DNA of 64,000 nucleotides from Sulfuricella sp. (GCA_018336195.1 JAGXQV010000144.1:62001-126000); one strand, 5' to 3'. Positions 34,934 to 44,210 are shown, counted from the stretch's first letter. Numbers and translations are program-made. The notes: a model not told the origin generated them from the letters alone.

Positions 34934-35677
34934 TTATGCGTTCAGATTCATCAACTGGCTGGCCTGCTTGGCGTTGGTATCGGCGTTTTGCACCAGTTTC
35001 CACTGCATTTCGAACTGCCGCGCCTGACTGATCATGCTAATCATGGTGTCCACCACATTGACGTTGCTACCCTCCAGGGCGCCGCCGAGAACGTGCACGT
35101 TGGCATCCGCCTGGGCGACCTGACCGTTTTTTTGACGAAACAGGCCGTCCGTTCCTTTCACCAGATCGCTTTCCGGGGGATTGACCAGCTTGATGCGCCC
35201 TACCGTTGCGACAGCGTTCAACCCACCGGTATTGGGGATGATCGAAATCGTTCCGTCGCGGCCCACCGTCACCTGCGAATCGGGAGGAATCGTGATCGGG
35301 CCGCCATCGCCAACCACCAAGCGCCCCGTGCGGGTTTGCAACAGACCGTTTGAGGCAACTGTCAAGCTGCCGTTGCGGGTATAGGCTTCGCTCCCGTCTT
35401 CGGCCTGCACCGCGATCCAGCCCTTGCCCTGCACGGCAACGTCGAGGTCGCGCCCGGTATTCTGGGTAACCCCTTCGCTCAAATCCGCACCAACCGTGTT
35501 GTCGACCACGAAAGACCTGGTTTTCGCGCCATCCCCCTGCACCGGCAAGGCGCGGAAGGAGTTCTGTTCGGCCTTGTAGGCGGTGGTGGTAGCATTGGCG
35601 AGGTTGTGCGCGGTCGCCGCCTGCTGGATGAAACTATGCTTGGCCCCCGTCATAGCGAGGTAAATCATGCGATCCAT
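34934..35677 (-). CDS. flgF: Proximal rod protein FlgF
   Basis: The 247-residue protein is a rod component between FlgB/C and FlgG. The N-terminus [20 protein letters not shown] and the following [18 protein letters not shown] are characteristic of FlgF. The C-terminal [22 protein letters not shown] is the shared axial motif, and KGWIAVQ replaces the usual KGFF stretch. The 115-bp gap from flgE contains a strong hairpin and no clear promoter. The gene is otherwise ordinary. Confidence 0.95.
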   Translation of the reverse strand: MDRMIYLAMTGAKHSFIQQAATAHNLANATTTAYKAEQNSFRALPVQGDGAKTRSFVVDNTVGADLSEGVTQNTGRDLDVAVQGKGWIAVQAEDGSEAYTRNGSLTVASNGLLQTRTGRLVVGDGGPITIPPDSQVTVGRDGTISIIPNTGGLNAVATVGRIKLVNPPESDLVKGTDGLFRQKNGQVAQADANVHVLGGALEGSNVNVVDTMISMISQARQFEMQWKLVQNADTNAKQASQLMNLNA

Positions 35678-35703
35678 GACTAACTCCGGTACTGAGAGGC
35701 AAG

Positions 35704-35734
35704 CAATGGGTGATGGGAAAGCCCATCGCCATTG
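35704..35734 (-). other. Intercistronic hairpin between flgE and flgF
   Basis: Arms of 13-14 bases (CAATGGGTGATGGG and CCCATCGCCATTG, with one wobble and one bulge) flank an AAAG loop. No U-tract follows. It may be an mRNA stabiliser or processing site that separates FlgE expression from the rod genes. Confidence 0.5.
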
Positions 35735-35792
35735 GCAAGTGGTGCACTATTCTTCATCGCATCGCCTCATCGCTGATTACCCGTCAAAACTA

Positions 35793-37091
35793 TTAGCGCA
35801 GGTTCACCAGGGTCTGCAACACCTGATCCTGAGTCTTGATGGTCTGGGCATTGGCCTGATAGACGCGCTGGGCGGTAATCATGCCTACCAACTCCTGGGT
35901 CAGGTCGACGTTGGAGTCTTCCACCGAAGCCGATTGCAAGACCCCCATGTTGCCGCTGCCGGGCTTGCCGACGATGGGCTGGCCGGATTCGGGAGATTCC
36001 ACCCACTGGTTGTTACCGATGGGCTTCAAGCCCTGGTTATTGGTAAAGCTGGCTACTGCCATCTGCCCCATCACCTTGGTCTTGCCGTTGGTGTAGCGCC
36101 CCTGAATCATCCCCTCCGGATCAATGGCGAAGCCGGAAAGACGGCCCGCCGCGTAGCCGTCCTGGGTCAGTGACGTCACGCCGAAATTGCTGCCGAACTG
36201 GGTCAGCTTACCCATGTCCAGAGAAATAGCCTGGGTCAGATCCCAATCGCCGGTAGTCCAGCCGGCGGGAACCGGACTCGTCACCCCCAGCCCCTTGGTA
36301 CCATCCTGCAACGTAACCGCCGACAATTTGCCGGTGTTGTCGAAAGAGACTTGCCCCATATCCATCACGGCACCGCCGGTAAACTGCCCGCCATCCAACA
36401 CCATCCTGACATCCCACGTATTGGCGGTAGCCGTTTTGACGAAATACAGGCTCGCCACATGGTTGTTGCCTAAGGTATCGTAGACCGTGATCGAGGTCGA
36501 ATCGTTGTATTGCGTGGGATCCGGCGGCACATAGGTGGGCGGGGTGGTAGCCGGAACCACGGGGGTCAACGCCATGGCAAAAGGTGCCGTCGGCGCAGTC
36601 TTACGCGAATCCAGGTTGGCGGTAATCGCCATATTCGAACTGACAGCCGGATTCAAATCCGCCGTGTCGATCTTGAGATCGCCCACCTCGCCGGTCAGGG
36701 TCCCCCCCTTGACCTGGTAGCCGGTCAGATGCAACCCGGTGTTGCCGACGATGTAGCCATCCTTGTTCAACTGGAACTGGCCGTTGCGGGTATAGGTGAT
36801 CGCGCCGTTATTACTCATGCGAAATAGGCCGGGGCCATTGATCGCCACATCCAGCGGATTGTTGGTGGTGCTGATGTTGCCCTGGGTAAATTGTTGCGCC
36901 ACCGCAGCCAGCTTGGAGCCAATACCAATGGAATTGGTACCGGCACCGGACAGCGAGGCCGCGTACACGTCGGCAAATTGCGCCTGCGACTGCTTGAACC
37001 CGACAGTGGAGGCATTGGCAACGTTGTTGCCGATCACATCCAGATTCTTGGCGGAAACATTTAGTCCGCTTAAGCCTTGTTGAAAACTCAT
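35793..37091 (-). CDS. flgE: Flagellar hook protein FlgE
   Basis: The 432-residue protein polymerises into the hook. Its N-terminus MSFQQGLSGLNVSAKNLDVI and NNVANASTVGFKQSQAQFADVY is the FlgE form, and the C-terminus SNVDLTQELVGMITAQRVYQANAQ (shown in part: NVDLTQELVGMITAQRVYQ) ends VLQTLVNLR. The middle part holds the variable hook domain with an alanine/proline-rich stretch around residues 165-195. It follows flgD by nine bases. The short paralogue at 30397-31221 shares its N-terminal pattern. Confidence 0.96.
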   Translation of the reverse strand: MSFQQGLSGLNVSAKNLDVIGNNVANASTVGFKQSQAQFADVYAASLSGAGTNSIGIGSKLAAVAQQFTQGNISTTNNPLDVAINGPGLFRMSNNGAITYTRNGQFQLNKDGYIVGNTGLHLTGYQVKGGTLTGEVGDLKIDTADLNPAVSSNMAITANLDSRKTAPTAPFAMALTPVVPATTPPTYVPPDPTQYNDSTSITVYDTLGNNHVASLYFVKTATANTWDVRMVLDGGQFTGGAVMDMGQVSFDNTGKLSAVTLQDGTKGLGVTSPVPAGWTTGDWDLTQAISLDMGKLTQFGSNFGVTSLTQDGYAAGRLSGFAIDPEGMIQGRYTNGKTKVMGQMAVASFTNNQGLKPIGNNQWVESPESGQPIVGKPGSGNMGVLQSASVEDSNVDLTQELVGMITAQRVYQANAQTIKTQDQVLQTLVNLR

Positions 37092-37100
37092 GATAGCCTC

Positions 37101-37757
37101 CTAGAAAATCTGTTTGACGCTGGTCGCATCCACCGCGCCAACCCCTGCCACATTCAATTTGACGCCCGTGCTGGTAATCGAAACACTTTCTACCGAGCTT
37201 AGCGCCAGCTTGTCTGCCGTCACTTTTTCCGTTCCCTGCTTGGCGACCACGTCGAAGGTGTAAGTTCCATCTTTCTGCGCAACCGAACTCTGGTTTTTGC
37301 CATCCCACTGGAAACTCACCGTTCCGGCCTTCTGCGCGCCAAGATCGAGGGTGCGAACCACCGCGCCGCTGGCATCCTTGACCGAAACCACCACACTATC
37401 GGCATTGCCTTTGAGATCCATGCCAGCAAAAGCCGTGCCACTAGCCAACGCCATCACCGAACCGGAAGCCAGCACGTTGCGCCCGACCATATTTGCCGCC
37501 TGCAAAGCCTGGGCGGCTTGAAAACTATCCGACATCGACGTCAGCGAGGTGTTGAGCTTCTCGATCCCCGTCACCGTGCTGAGTTGCGCCATTTGCGACG
37601 TCACCTGCGCATTGTCGAGCGGATTGAGCGGATCCTGGTTTTTCATCTGGGTCACCAGGAGCTTGAGGAAACGGTCTTCGGTCGCCTGGGTACCGGTCGA
37701 ACTGGTAGTGGTCGTAGTCTTGGGATTTACCGCCGCCATCACGTCAGAAATTGCCAT
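37101..37757 (-). CDS. flgD: Hook capping protein FlgD
   Basis: The 218-residue protein caps and guides hook assembly. It has the family N-terminal segment DRFLKLLVTQMKNQDPLNPL (residues 28-47), followed by DNAQVTSQMAQLSTVTGIEKLN. A FlgD Ig-like domain with GTVSFQWDGKNQSS and a FLASGS-like VGRNVLASGS come next. The C-terminal Tudor-like fold is shown by LSSVESVSIT. A GGAG ribosome site precedes the start. The order flgC-flgD-flgE is standard. Confidence 0.95.
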   Translation of the reverse strand: MAISDVMAAVNPKTTTTTSSTGTQATEDRFLKLLVTQMKNQDPLNPLDNAQVTSQMAQLSTVTGIEKLNTSLTSMSDSFQAAQALQAANMVGRNVLASGSVMALASGTAFAGMDLKGNADSVVVSVKDASGAVVRTLDLGAQKAGTVSFQWDGKNQSSVAQKDGTYTFDVVAKQGTEKVTADKLALSSVESVSITSTGVKLNVAGVGAVDATSVKQIF

Positions 37758-37777
37758 TTTCTATCTCCTTGATTATC

Positions 37778-38188
37778 TTACTGACCCATGGTCAGCGTTT
37801 TGAGCAGAAGGGTTTTGGCGGTATTCGCCATATCCACGTTTGTCTGGTAGGAACGTGACGCGGAAATCATGTTGACCATTTCCTCCACCACGTTGACGTT
37901 GGGCATCGCCACATACCCCTTGGCGTCGGCCAGGGGATGCTTGGGGTCGTACACCATCTTGAGCGGCGACGGGTCTTCGATCACCGACTTGACCTTCACC
38001 CCCACTGCGGCTTGCGCCGGAGCGCCGACGTTCTCCGCGGAAAAGATCACCTGCTTGGCGCGGTAGGGCTGCCCATTGGAACTGGTCACGCTTTCGGCGT
38101 TCGCCATGTTGCTCGCCGTTGCGTTCAAACGCATCGACTGGGCGGTCATCGCCGACCCGGCAATATTGAATACGTTAAATAGAGACAT
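37778..38188 (-). CDS. flgC: Proximal rod protein FlgC
   Basis: The 136-residue rod protein begins [20 protein letters not shown] and has the [11 protein letters not shown] segment and [13 protein letters not shown]-like C-terminal motif (here [19 protein letters not shown]). Length matches the family. Its ATG shares one base with the flgB stop codon (TAATG), so translation is coupled. Confidence 0.96.
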   Translation of the reverse strand: MSLFNVFNIAGSAMTAQSMRLNATASNMANAESVTSSNGQPYRAKQVIFSAENVGAPAQAAVGVKVKSVIEDPSPLKMVYDPKHPLADAKGYVAMPNVNVVEEMVNMISASRSYQTNVDMANTAKTLLLKTLTMGQ

Positions 38189-38598
38189 TATTGCGACTGC
38201 CCTTGAATTGCGGAGAGAAGCTGCTTCACCTTGCCGCTGATGCGATCGACGCTGAACTGGTAATGCAGCGCGTTATCGGTGAACTGGCTACGCTCCACGT
38301 CCATATCCACGGTATTGCCGTCGATGCTCGGTTGCACCGACGAACGGTATTTCAAATCCACCCCCAGCGGGTTGTCCTGCTTGGACTGCAAATGGCGCGA
38401 CGAGGTCGTGCGCATTTCAAGCTTGCTGGTCTGTCCGCCCATAGCCCGGTCCAATTCACTGGAAAAATCGAAATCACGGGACTTGTAACTGGGCGTATCG
38501 GCATTGGCGATATTCGAGGCCAGCACCTGCTGGCGATAGGCGCGCAAATCCAGCGACTTTTGTAGAAACTTGAACTCGGTATCGAGATGACTGACCAT
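38188..38598 (-). CDS. flgB: Proximal rod protein FlgB
   Basis: The 136-residue protein starts the rod. It shows the [19 protein letters not shown] motif near residues 27-45 and the late [20 protein letters not shown] (about 95-115) typical of FlgB. It is the first gene of the flgBCDEFGHIJ block. A sigma-54-like promoter lies 38 bp upstream of the ATG. Confidence 0.95.
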   Translation of the reverse strand: MVSHLDTEFKFLQKSLDLRAYRQQVLASNIANADTPSYKSRDFDFSSELDRAMGGQTSKLEMRTTSSRHLQSKQDNPLGVDLKYRSSVQPSIDGNTVDMDVERSQFTDNALHYQFSVDRISGKVKQLLSAIQGQSQ

Positions 38599-38635
38599 GT
38601 TGCAACCCCAAACTGGATTATTTCGAGGTTACAAA

Positions 38636-38651
38636 AGCACAGAATATGCCA
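38636..38651 (-). promoter_or_regulatory. Sigma-54 promoter for the flgB operon
   Basis: The minus strand reads TGGCATATTCTGTGCT. It has TGGCA at -24 and TGC at -12, with GG and GC exactly 10 bp apart. The -12 element ends 38 bp before the flgB ATG, so the leader is about 25-30 nt. Confidence 0.65.
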
Positions 38652-38711
38652 GACAGCGAATCCCACAGCCCACCCTGCTTTGGCTGGTCACACGAACATA
38701 TTCCGGCAAGA

Positions 38712-38729
38712 ATTGCCGAAAGCGGCAAT
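38712..38729. repeat. Hairpin with GCCGAAAGCGGC core, copy 1
   Basis: ATTGCCG and CGGCAAT pair perfectly around an AAAG loop. The 12-bp core GCCGAAAGCGGC recurs at 38949-38966. Confidence 0.5.
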
Positions 38730-38866
38730 AAGCCAGCCGCAATGGGGCGGTGACGCGCCCTTTTGGGAGCGCTGACTGTCACACCCTCCCCCGTGATCTA
38801 CGCTATTGGGCGAGGCGGAGCTGGCTCAGATAACTATGCTGGAAAGGAATTGCGGAACGGGATAAT

Positions 38867-38890
38867 GATGTCGCCAAGTATGGCGACATC
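38867..38890. other. Perfect 10-bp hairpin
   Basis: GATGTCGCCA and TGGCGACATC pair around an AGTA loop. No U-tract follows. Confidence 0.5.
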
Positions 38891-38948
38891 CACGGCATTC
38901 CTCTTGTTTGGCTTGTCGAAAGACTGACAACTCCGAGAAGTTTTGGAT

Positions 38949-38966
38949 TGGGCCGAAAGCGGCCCA
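38949..38966. repeat. Hairpin with GCCGAAAGCGGC core, copy 2
   Basis: TGGGCCG and CGGCCCA pair around an AAAG loop just after the GGDEF gene stop. It shares a 12-bp core with 38712-38729. It may act as a weak terminator, but no U-run follows on the minus strand. Confidence 0.5.
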
Positions 38967-38969
38967 GAT

Positions 38970-40754
38970 TCATTCCGCCGGGAAAACCCGGTTCTTACCA
39001 GCCTGCTTGGCCTTGTAGAGCGCTGCGTCGGCACGGGCAATCATCGAGTCGGGCATCTCCCCGTCTCCCCGTAGCGCAACCCCAGCACTGAAGGTAATCA
39101 GCAACCGCTCATTGTTGTGCAGGAAGAAGCGCTTGGTCAACTCGCGCTGGAGGCGGGTCACAACGTGAACACCATCTTCCAGATTGGTTTCGGGCAGCAC
39201 GATGATGAATTCCTCACCGCCGTAGCGCGCCACTTCGTCGGTGGGGCGAATGATGTCTTTGATGACTTTGGTGAGGTGCACCAGCGCCGCGTCGCCTGTC
39301 TGGTGGCCGTAGGTGTCATTGAGGCGCTTGAAATTGTCGAGATCCAGCAGCGCCAAGCTTAACGGGGTGCCATGACGTTCGGCATGGGCCAGTTCACGAT
39401 GAAAAACTTCCTCCATACCGTGACGATTGAGCGCTCCGGTCAATTGGTCCTCGCGCACCTTTTCGCTGACTTGCTGCAATTCGATTTCCAACTGGCGGAC
39501 CCGCATCTCTGCTTCCCCAACCTCCCGGCGCGCCTCGTTGAGTTCGTCGCGAGTCCGCTGGATGTCGCTCTGCATGTTCTTGGTATCGCGCAAAATGTCG
39601 CCGAGAATGGCATTCATCTGGTTGATATCCTCCGCTTTGCGCAACTTGAGCGAGTAATCTTCGATCTTGTCGTGGTAGCCGCCGGTGCTGTCGGACATTT
39701 CACCCAGCCGGTTGACGAAGGTGGCGATCATGTTTTTCAGGGTATTCTTGGCCTCATCCAGGCTGTGCTTGAGGTTGCCTTGCTTGAAAATTACTTCCTT
39801 TAACCCGCGTTCCGCGTCGAAGAGCATCCGCGAATCGATGGGATGCGAGATGATTTCCTGCACCACCGCAATCTGGCCAAGCAGCCACTGATCGCCGTCC
39901 ACCACCAGTTCGCTGATGTTGTCAATCAACAGGCGCAGCAAACGGAACAGGCCATCCAGCACCTTGGCGTCGTCTTCGCCGCGCAATTCAAGCTGGAACC
40001 AGAATTTCTTGAGTTCCTTGGAAAACTTCTCGAGAGCGGCAGAATCGCCCGCTTCGCGGGCCATTTTTGCCAGTTTCACCGTTTGCTCATGTAAATCGGG
40101 AATTTGCGACAGTCGTCCGCCCAGCCCGTCTTCCAAAACCTGGGCAATCAGTTCGCGCAACGACCCAGTCATATCAGTCGCCTTCACGCCGACAAGCTCC
40201 TGCTTCGCCACTTCAACCGGGCTTCCTCCTGCCGCCTCAGGCGCATCCGCCACCGCCTCGATACCCACGCTGATCGGCGTTTCCGCCCAGCGGTGGACGA
40301 GTGCCTGGAGCTTTTCATGCAAGACGAAGGCATCCGAGGAAAAATTGCTTAACACCCGCTCCAGCGACTCTTTCTTGCGAGGCGCGGTCAAACCGCTACG
40401 CTTGGTTTCCCATTCTTTCAGCAAATCGCGAATCAGCGCTCCCCACGGGGTATCCTTGCCATTGCGCCGACCACGCAACAACCCCGCCATGCCTTGTTCG
40501 ATCCCCTTCCAGTCATGTTCGCCCAAAGCCCGCTCGAATCCGGCGAACTCCCGCGCCAACGAAGGGTCTTCGCGAAAAGCATCCTGCAATACCTTATGCA
40601 GAACGTTTTCTACCCCGCCATCCTGCGCCGGCTCGATCCCGGCAATTTCGTTATACAGTTTGAGATAATTGTCCGGGGTCGGGGCAACCCGCCTGGATGC
40701 CAGCAACTTGAGCGTCTCACGAGCGATATCGGTAGGATTGGTCGGCGTGGTCAT
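38970..40754 (-). CDS. Cytoplasmic diguanylate cyclase (GGDEF)
   Basis: The 594-residue protein lacks membrane segments. Residues 1-420 are mostly helical, with regions of heptad-like repeats near 330-420, typical of betaproteobacterial GGDEF proteins of unknown signal. The C-terminal cyclase domain (about 425-590) has DLDNFKRLNDTYGHQTGD, GGEEF at 512-516 and an RPTD inhibitory site five residues before it. It therefore should synthesise c-di-GMP and be product-inhibited. It is transcribed away from flgA and towards flgB, so its position suggests a link to motility; this is inference. The promoter lies in the flgA divergent region. Confidence 0.88.
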   Translation of the reverse strand: MTTPTNPTDIARETLKLLASRRVAPTPDNYLKLYNEIAGIEPAQDGGVENVLHKVLQDAFREDPSLAREFAGFERALGEHDWKGIEQGMAGLLRGRRNGKDTPWGALIRDLLKEWETKRSGLTAPRKKESLERVLSNFSSDAFVLHEKLQALVHRWAETPISVGIEAVADAPEAAGGSPVEVAKQELVGVKATDMTGSLRELIAQVLEDGLGGRLSQIPDLHEQTVKLAKMAREAGDSAALEKFSKELKKFWFQLELRGEDDAKVLDGLFRLLRLLIDNISELVVDGDQWLLGQIAVVQEIISHPIDSRMLFDAERGLKEVIFKQGNLKHSLDEAKNTLKNMIATFVNRLGEMSDSTGGYHDKIEDYSLKLRKAEDINQMNAILGDILRDTKNMQSDIQRTRDELNEARREVGEAEMRVRQLEIELQQVSEKVREDQLTGALNRHGMEEVFHRELAHAERHGTPLSLALLDLDNFKRLNDTYGHQTGDAALVHLTKVIKDIIRPTDEVARYGGEEFIIVLPETNLEDGVHVVTRLQRELTKRFFLHNNERLLITFSAGVALRGDGEMPDSMIARADAALYKAKQAGKNRVFPAE

Positions 40755-40785
40755 CGTTTTTTGCTTTTATTAAAAAAGGGGTTAG

Positions 40786-40814
40786 ATCATAGCACCGCAC
40801 CGATGGTGCTTCAA
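40786..40814 (-). promoter_or_regulatory. Predicted sigma-70 promoter for the GGDEF gene
   Basis: On the minus strand TTGAAG (-35, 40809-40814) and TATGAT (-10, 40786-40791) are 17 bp apart. The -35 overlaps the -35 of the predicted divergent flgA promoter. Confidence 0.5.
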
Positions 40815-40838
40815 TCGCCCGGATGAATGCGCTAGAAT
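40810..40838 (+). promoter_or_regulatory. Predicted promoter for flgA
   Basis: TTCAAT (40810-40815) and TAGAAT (40833-40838) are 17 bp apart. A weaker sigma-54-like alternative with GG and GC 10 bp apart lies at 40804-40819. Confidence 0.35.
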
Positions 40839-40864
40839 CGCCCTTGGTTTCCTGCGAAAACATC

Positions 40865-41551
40865 ATGCGTCCCCTCCTGTATATCCTCGCCGCTTTTTTT
40901 TCCATCCCTGCTTACTCCGCCCCCATGCCCATGGAAGATGCCGGGTCATTGCGGCAAATCGCCGAAACGTTTGTATTGCAACAAGCAGTCGAACTCCCCG
41001 GACAAGCAAGCGCCGTCGTAGGGGTCATCGACAGTCGCCTGCGTCTGCCGAAATGCTCCACCCCAGAGGCATTCCTGCCGCCCGGCACGCGCCTGTGGGG
41101 CAATACCACCGTCGGCATTCGCTGCGCGGCGCCGGCCTGGAGCATTTACGTGCAGGTCGCGGTAAAAGTGATGGCCATGGCGGTGACCGCCGCCAAACCC
41201 CTTACTCAGGGACAATACCTCTCCCCGACCGATTTGGCCACCCAGCTAACCGACCTGACCCAACTGCCCTCCGGGGTGCTGACCGATCCGGAGCAGGCTA
41301 TCGGCAAAACCCTGACCACCAGCTTGCCGGCGGGTCAGGCTCTGCGCTCGGACATGCTGCGCTCGCCGCTGATGATCAAAACCGGCCAAGTCGTCAAGCT
41401 GATCGCCCAGAATGGCGCCTTCCAGGTCAGTTCGGAAGGCAAGGCGCTTGCCAACGGCGGCCCCGGCCAAACGATTTCGGTGCGCACCGCTAGCGGCAAG
41501 GTTGTCAGCGGCGTGGTAAAAGCCGATGGTTCGGTGGAAGTACCGTTTTAG
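40865..41551 (+). CDS. flgA: Flagellar P-ring chaperone FlgA
   Basis: The 228-residue precursor helps assemble the P-ring in the periplasm. A signal peptide at residues 1-19 (ending YSA) is followed by an SAF-like fold with [29 protein letters not shown] and the C-terminal [20 protein letters not shown] and IGKTLT-like segments. The ATG at 40865 was preferred to one at 40823 because it gives a proper signal peptide. flgM and flgN, its usual partners, are not adjacent. It is followed 25 bp later by folD, on the same strand, so the two may be co-transcribed. Confidence 0.9.
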   Translation: MRPLLYILAAFFSIPAYSAPMPMEDAGSLRQIAETFVLQQAVELPGQASAVVGVIDSRLRLPKCSTPEAFLPPGTRLWGNTTVGIRCAAPAWSIYVQVAVKVMAMAVTAAKPLTQGQYLSPTDLATQLTDLTQLPSGVLTDPEQAIGKTLTTSLPAGQALRSDMLRSPLMIKTGQVVKLIAQNGAFQVSSEGKALANGGPGQTISVRTASGKVVSGVVKADGSVEVPF

Positions 41552-41576
41552 AATTTCAACTTTTGGACAAGGCATC

Positions 41577-42428
41577 ATGACTGCAAAAATCCTCGACGGC
41601 AAAACCACCGCCGACAACCTTCTGAAAGACATCAATATCCAGGTGGAAGCACGCCGCGCCACCGGCAAACGCATTCCCGGCCTGGCGGTAATCCTGGTCG
41701 GCGACAGCCCCGCCTCGGCCATCTACGTACGCAACAAACGCCGCTCCTGCGAAATTGCCGGAGTCAATTCGATTTCCATTGATTTGCCCGCCACAACCAC
41801 TCAGGAAGCACTGCTCGCGCATATCGACCGACTAAATGCCGATCCCGCAATCGACGGCATCCTCGTACAATTGCCGCTCCCCGAACATATCGACGATACG
41901 TCGGTCATTGAGCGTATCCGCCCCGACAAGGACGTGGATGGATTCCACCCTTACAACATCGGGCGACTGGTACTGCGTATGCCCACCCTGCGTCCCTGCA
42001 CGCCGTTTGGCGTGATGACGCTACTCAAGCTTACCGGGGAAGAATTGCGCGGCAAAAACGCCGTGGTGGTGGGAGCTTCCAATATCGTCGGGCGCCCCAT
42101 GACACTGGAATTGCTACTCGCCGGTTGCACCGTCACCACCACCCACAGCGCAACTCGCGACCTGCCCGGCTTCGTCGCTCAGGCAGATATACTGGTGGTA
42201 GCCATCGGCAAGCCGAACTTCATCAAGGGAGAATGGCTCAAGGACGGCGCCATCGTGATTGATGTCGGCATCAATCGTCTGCCGGACGGGAAAATTTGCG
42301 GCGATGTCGATTTTGAAACCGCCAAGCAACGGGCGTCCTGGATCACCCCGGTACCTGGCGGCGTCGGCCCGATGACGGTAGCGACACTGCTGGAAAACAC
42401 CCTGAAAGCGGCGGAACTGCACGACTAG
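41577..42428 (+). CDS. folD: Methylenetetrahydrofolate dehydrogenase / cyclohydrolase
   Basis: The 283-residue enzyme converts 5,10-methylene-THF to 10-formyl-THF, supplying one-carbon units for purines and fMet. The catalytic lysine is Lys54 in YVRNK. Family motifs [40 protein letters not shown] and [15 protein letters not shown] (split across the C-terminal half) are all seen. The ATG at 41577 has an AAGG site and gives a normal length. The stop overlaps the convergent HAD gene stop by four bases (CTAG). Confidence 0.96.
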   Translation: MTAKILDGKTTADNLLKDINIQVEARRATGKRIPGLAVILVGDSPASAIYVRNKRRSCEIAGVNSISIDLPATTTQEALLAHIDRLNADPAIDGILVQLPLPEHIDDTSVIERIRPDKDVDGFHPYNIGRLVLRMPTLRPCTPFGVMTLLKLTGEELRGKNAVVVGASNIVGRPMTLELLLAGCTVTTTHSATRDLPGFVAQADILVVAIGKPNFIKGEWLKDGAIVIDVGINRLPDGKICGDVDFETAKQRASWITPVPGGVGPMTVATLLENTLKAAELHD

Positions 42429-43177
42429 GCACACCAGCCTTTTAACACGTCGACGCCGACCCAACCGGCTCCCTGCATGTCCCCGGACAACACCTTGCAG
42501 GGGGCATCGGGTTCGCCCAGATCGCTCATCACCGCCACCGCCCCGGAAAAGTCGTGGTCGAGGGTATAGTCACTCACCGTCACCACGGTCGGAAGACCTG
42601 CCCCCAAGCTCGATTTCAAACCATTTTCCGAATCCTCAAAAGCCAGGCAGTCGCAGGCATCCAGTCCCAGCTTATCAAGCGCCCACAGGTAAATGTCCGG
42701 TGCTGGCTTCTTGGCGGGAACGATATCCCCGGCGGCAATGACCTCGAACCAACTCGCCCCATCCGCTGCCAAGCTATGCCGCAGCAGTGTCGTCACATTG
42801 TCGGGCGAGGTGGTAGTCGCTACCGCCAAGCGCAACCCAGCCTGGCGCGCCTCCCTGAGCAAGCGCGCCACACCGGGGCGTAACGGAATTCCGCCTCCCT
42901 CCAGCAACTTTACATAATGGTGGGTTTTAGCCTGATGGAGAGCCATGACCAAATCATCGAAATCCGAAGGCTTGACGTAACCCGTATGAAATTTTTCCAC
43001 AAAGAATCGGATTCGTTCCTTCCCGCCGGTTACCGCCAGCAACTGACCGTAAAGCGCCACGTCCCAATTCCAGTCCAGCCCGAATTCCCGAAACGCCGAA
43101 TTGAACGCAATACGATGACCATCGCGCTCGGTTTCCGCCAATGTTCCATCCACATCGAAAATCAATGCTTTCAACAC
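42425..43177 (-). CDS. HAD-family phosphatase of the CbbY/Gph type
   Basis: The 250-residue enzyme has HAD motif I FDVDGTL with nucleophile Asp8 and general acid Asp10, motif II ATTTS near residue 120, and motif III/IV KPAPDIY with FEDSENGL. The cap is helical and of the CbbY/beta-phosphoglucomutase type; CbbY itself dephosphorylates xylulose-1,5-bisphosphate, but no Calvin-cycle genes are near, so the substrate is unknown. The start is GTG at 43177, with TTG at 43174 the alternative; no ATG fits. Confidence 0.85.
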   Translation of the reverse strand: MLKALIFDVDGTLAETERDGHRIAFNSAFREFGLDWNWDVALYGQLLAVTGGKERIRFFVEKFHTGYVKPSDFDDLVMALHQAKTHHYVKLLEGGGIPLRPGVARLLREARQAGLRLAVATTTSPDNVTTLLRHSLAADGASWFEVIAAGDIVPAKKPAPDIYLWALDKLGLDACDCLAFEDSENGLKSSLGAGLPTVVTVSDYTLDHDFSGAVAVMSDLGEPDAPCKVLSGDMQGAGWVGVDVLKGWCA

Positions 43178-43204
43178 ATTCCCTCACTTTCAGACACATC
43201 CAGC

Positions 43205-43233
43205 TTGCGATGACGGCGTATTTCTGATATTAA
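43205..43233 (+). promoter_or_regulatory. Predicted sigma-70 promoter for dksA
   Basis: TTGCGA and TATTAA are 17 bp apart. The start site would be about 22 bp before the ATG at 43262. Confidence 0.4.
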
Positions 43234-43261
43234 AGCGGTTTTGCCTAAATCGGTTAACCAG

Positions 43262-43684
43262 ATGTCAGCTGAACTACACAAACAATTTACACCCTACGTT
43301 GCCAAAAAGAACGAGGAATACATGAATCCCCGCCAACAGGATCATTTTCGCAAAATCCTGGAAGGCTGGAAAGCTGAGTTGAGCGAGGATATCGACCGCA
43401 CCGTCCATACCATGCAAGACGAGGCAACCATTTTTGCCGATCCCAACGACCGAGCCAGCCAGGAATCCGACATGGCCCTGGAACTGCGCAATCGTGACCG
43501 GGAACGTAAACTCATCAAGAAGATCGATGAAACCATTGCCAAGATCGAGTCTGGCGATTATGGCTACTGCGAGAGTTGCGGCATCGAAATCGGCCTGAAG
43601 CGTCTGGAGGCCCGCCCTACGGCAACCTTGTGCATCGACTGCAAGACGCTCGATGAATTACGCGAGAAACAGGTCGCCAAGTAA
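43262..43684 (+). CDS. dksA: RNA polymerase-binding transcription factor DksA
   Basis: The 140-residue protein binds the RNA polymerase secondary channel and, with ppGpp, controls rRNA and amino acid promoters. The coiled-coil tip keeps the key acidic residues (FADPNDRA, Asp60 and Asp63 with Ala65). A four-cysteine zinc finger is intact at Cys103, Cys106, Cys124 and Cys127. The start at ATG 43262 is chosen; a TTG 21 bp upstream would add seven residues. The N-terminus lacks the long alanine/lysine tail found in some betaproteobacterial DksA. Confidence 0.95.
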   Translation: MSAELHKQFTPYVAKKNEEYMNPRQQDHFRKILEGWKAELSEDIDRTVHTMQDEATIFADPNDRASQESDMALELRNRDRERKLIKKIDETIAKIESGDYGYCESCGIEIGLKRLEARPTATLCIDCKTLDELREKQVAK

Positions 43685-43710
43685 TTCTTCTGTAAATTTC
43701 CCATACTGGC

Positions 43711-44148
43711 ATGACTTCCGCCGCCGACTCGGAATTCCAGCGCAAGCTAAACGGACTGCTGTTCAGCCTGATGTCCTGGGAGCAGTTGAGCACATTCTGG
43801 GGCAAGGTGGATCGTCATGCCGGCTGGTACCTGTATGCCGTTGGTGAAGATCTGCCAAGCACCCCCGCCAACGCGGATCAAGTACAGCACTTCATGGAAA
43901 ATCTCGATGCCCTGCTCCATCGGGAACACCATGAAAAGTATTGCGGCATCGTCTATGCGGACAATCTCGAACAACCTGGATTCGTCAAGATTTACGACCC
44001 CGCTCACTTGGGCTCCTCCTGCGGATCGAGCAAGAATTCTCCTTTACCCGGCTGGGTAATGAGTTTGGTTCCTCCCGAAGAACTGAAGACCAAATGGGTT
44101 GTGCCCGCCAACCGCAAACGCTGGTGGCAGAACCTTTTCAACGCCTGA
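43711..44148 (+). CDS. Conserved hypothetical protein
   Basis: I do not recognise the function of this 145-residue soluble protein. It is rich in aromatic residues, with FWGKVDRHAGWYLYAVGED near residue 30-50, a helix with HREHHEKYCGIVYADN near the middle, FVKIYDPAHLGSSCGSS and a basic C-terminus RKRWWQNLF. Two histidine-rich stretches could bind a metal or cofactor. It lies 26 bp after dksA on the same strand and just before a bidirectional terminator, so it is probably in the dksA transcript. Similar small proteins are found in other betaproteobacteria as hypotheticals. Confidence 0.8.
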   Translation: MTSAADSEFQRKLNGLLFSLMSWEQLSTFWGKVDRHAGWYLYAVGEDLPSTPANADQVQHFMENLDALLHREHHEKYCGIVYADNLEQPGFVKIYDPAHLGSSCGSSKNSPLPGWVMSLVPPEELKTKWVVPANRKRWWQNLFNA

Positions 44149-44165
44149 AGCACAGTTTGTAAAAT

Positions 44166-44195
44166 AAAAAAGGCGGCTCGAAAGCCGCCTTTTTT
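44166..44195. terminator. Bidirectional intrinsic terminator
   Basis: AAAAAAGGCGGCT and AGCCGCCTTTTTT pair around a CGAA loop. U-tracts exist in both directions. It ends the dksA transcript and the convergent pnp transcript. Confidence 0.92.
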
Positions 44196-44210
44196 ACTGG
44201 AAACCGCAGG

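Larger units (their letters stand above)
38599..38969. other. Intergenic region between flgB and a GGDEF gene (371 bp)
   Basis: The region holds the flgB sigma-54-like promoter, three perfect hairpins and no supportable gene. Short open frames exist on both strands but lack ribosome sites. No flgM or flgN, often found near flgA/flgB, is present here. Confidence 0.7.

Noticed and set aside
38599-38969. flgM or flgN in the gap next to flgB
   Set aside because: No open frame with anti-sigma or chaperone features is present in the 371-bp region.
40804-40819. Sigma-54-like GG-N10-GC match before flgA
   Set aside because: Both half-sites deviate from consensus; a sigma-70-type pair overlaps it and looks better.
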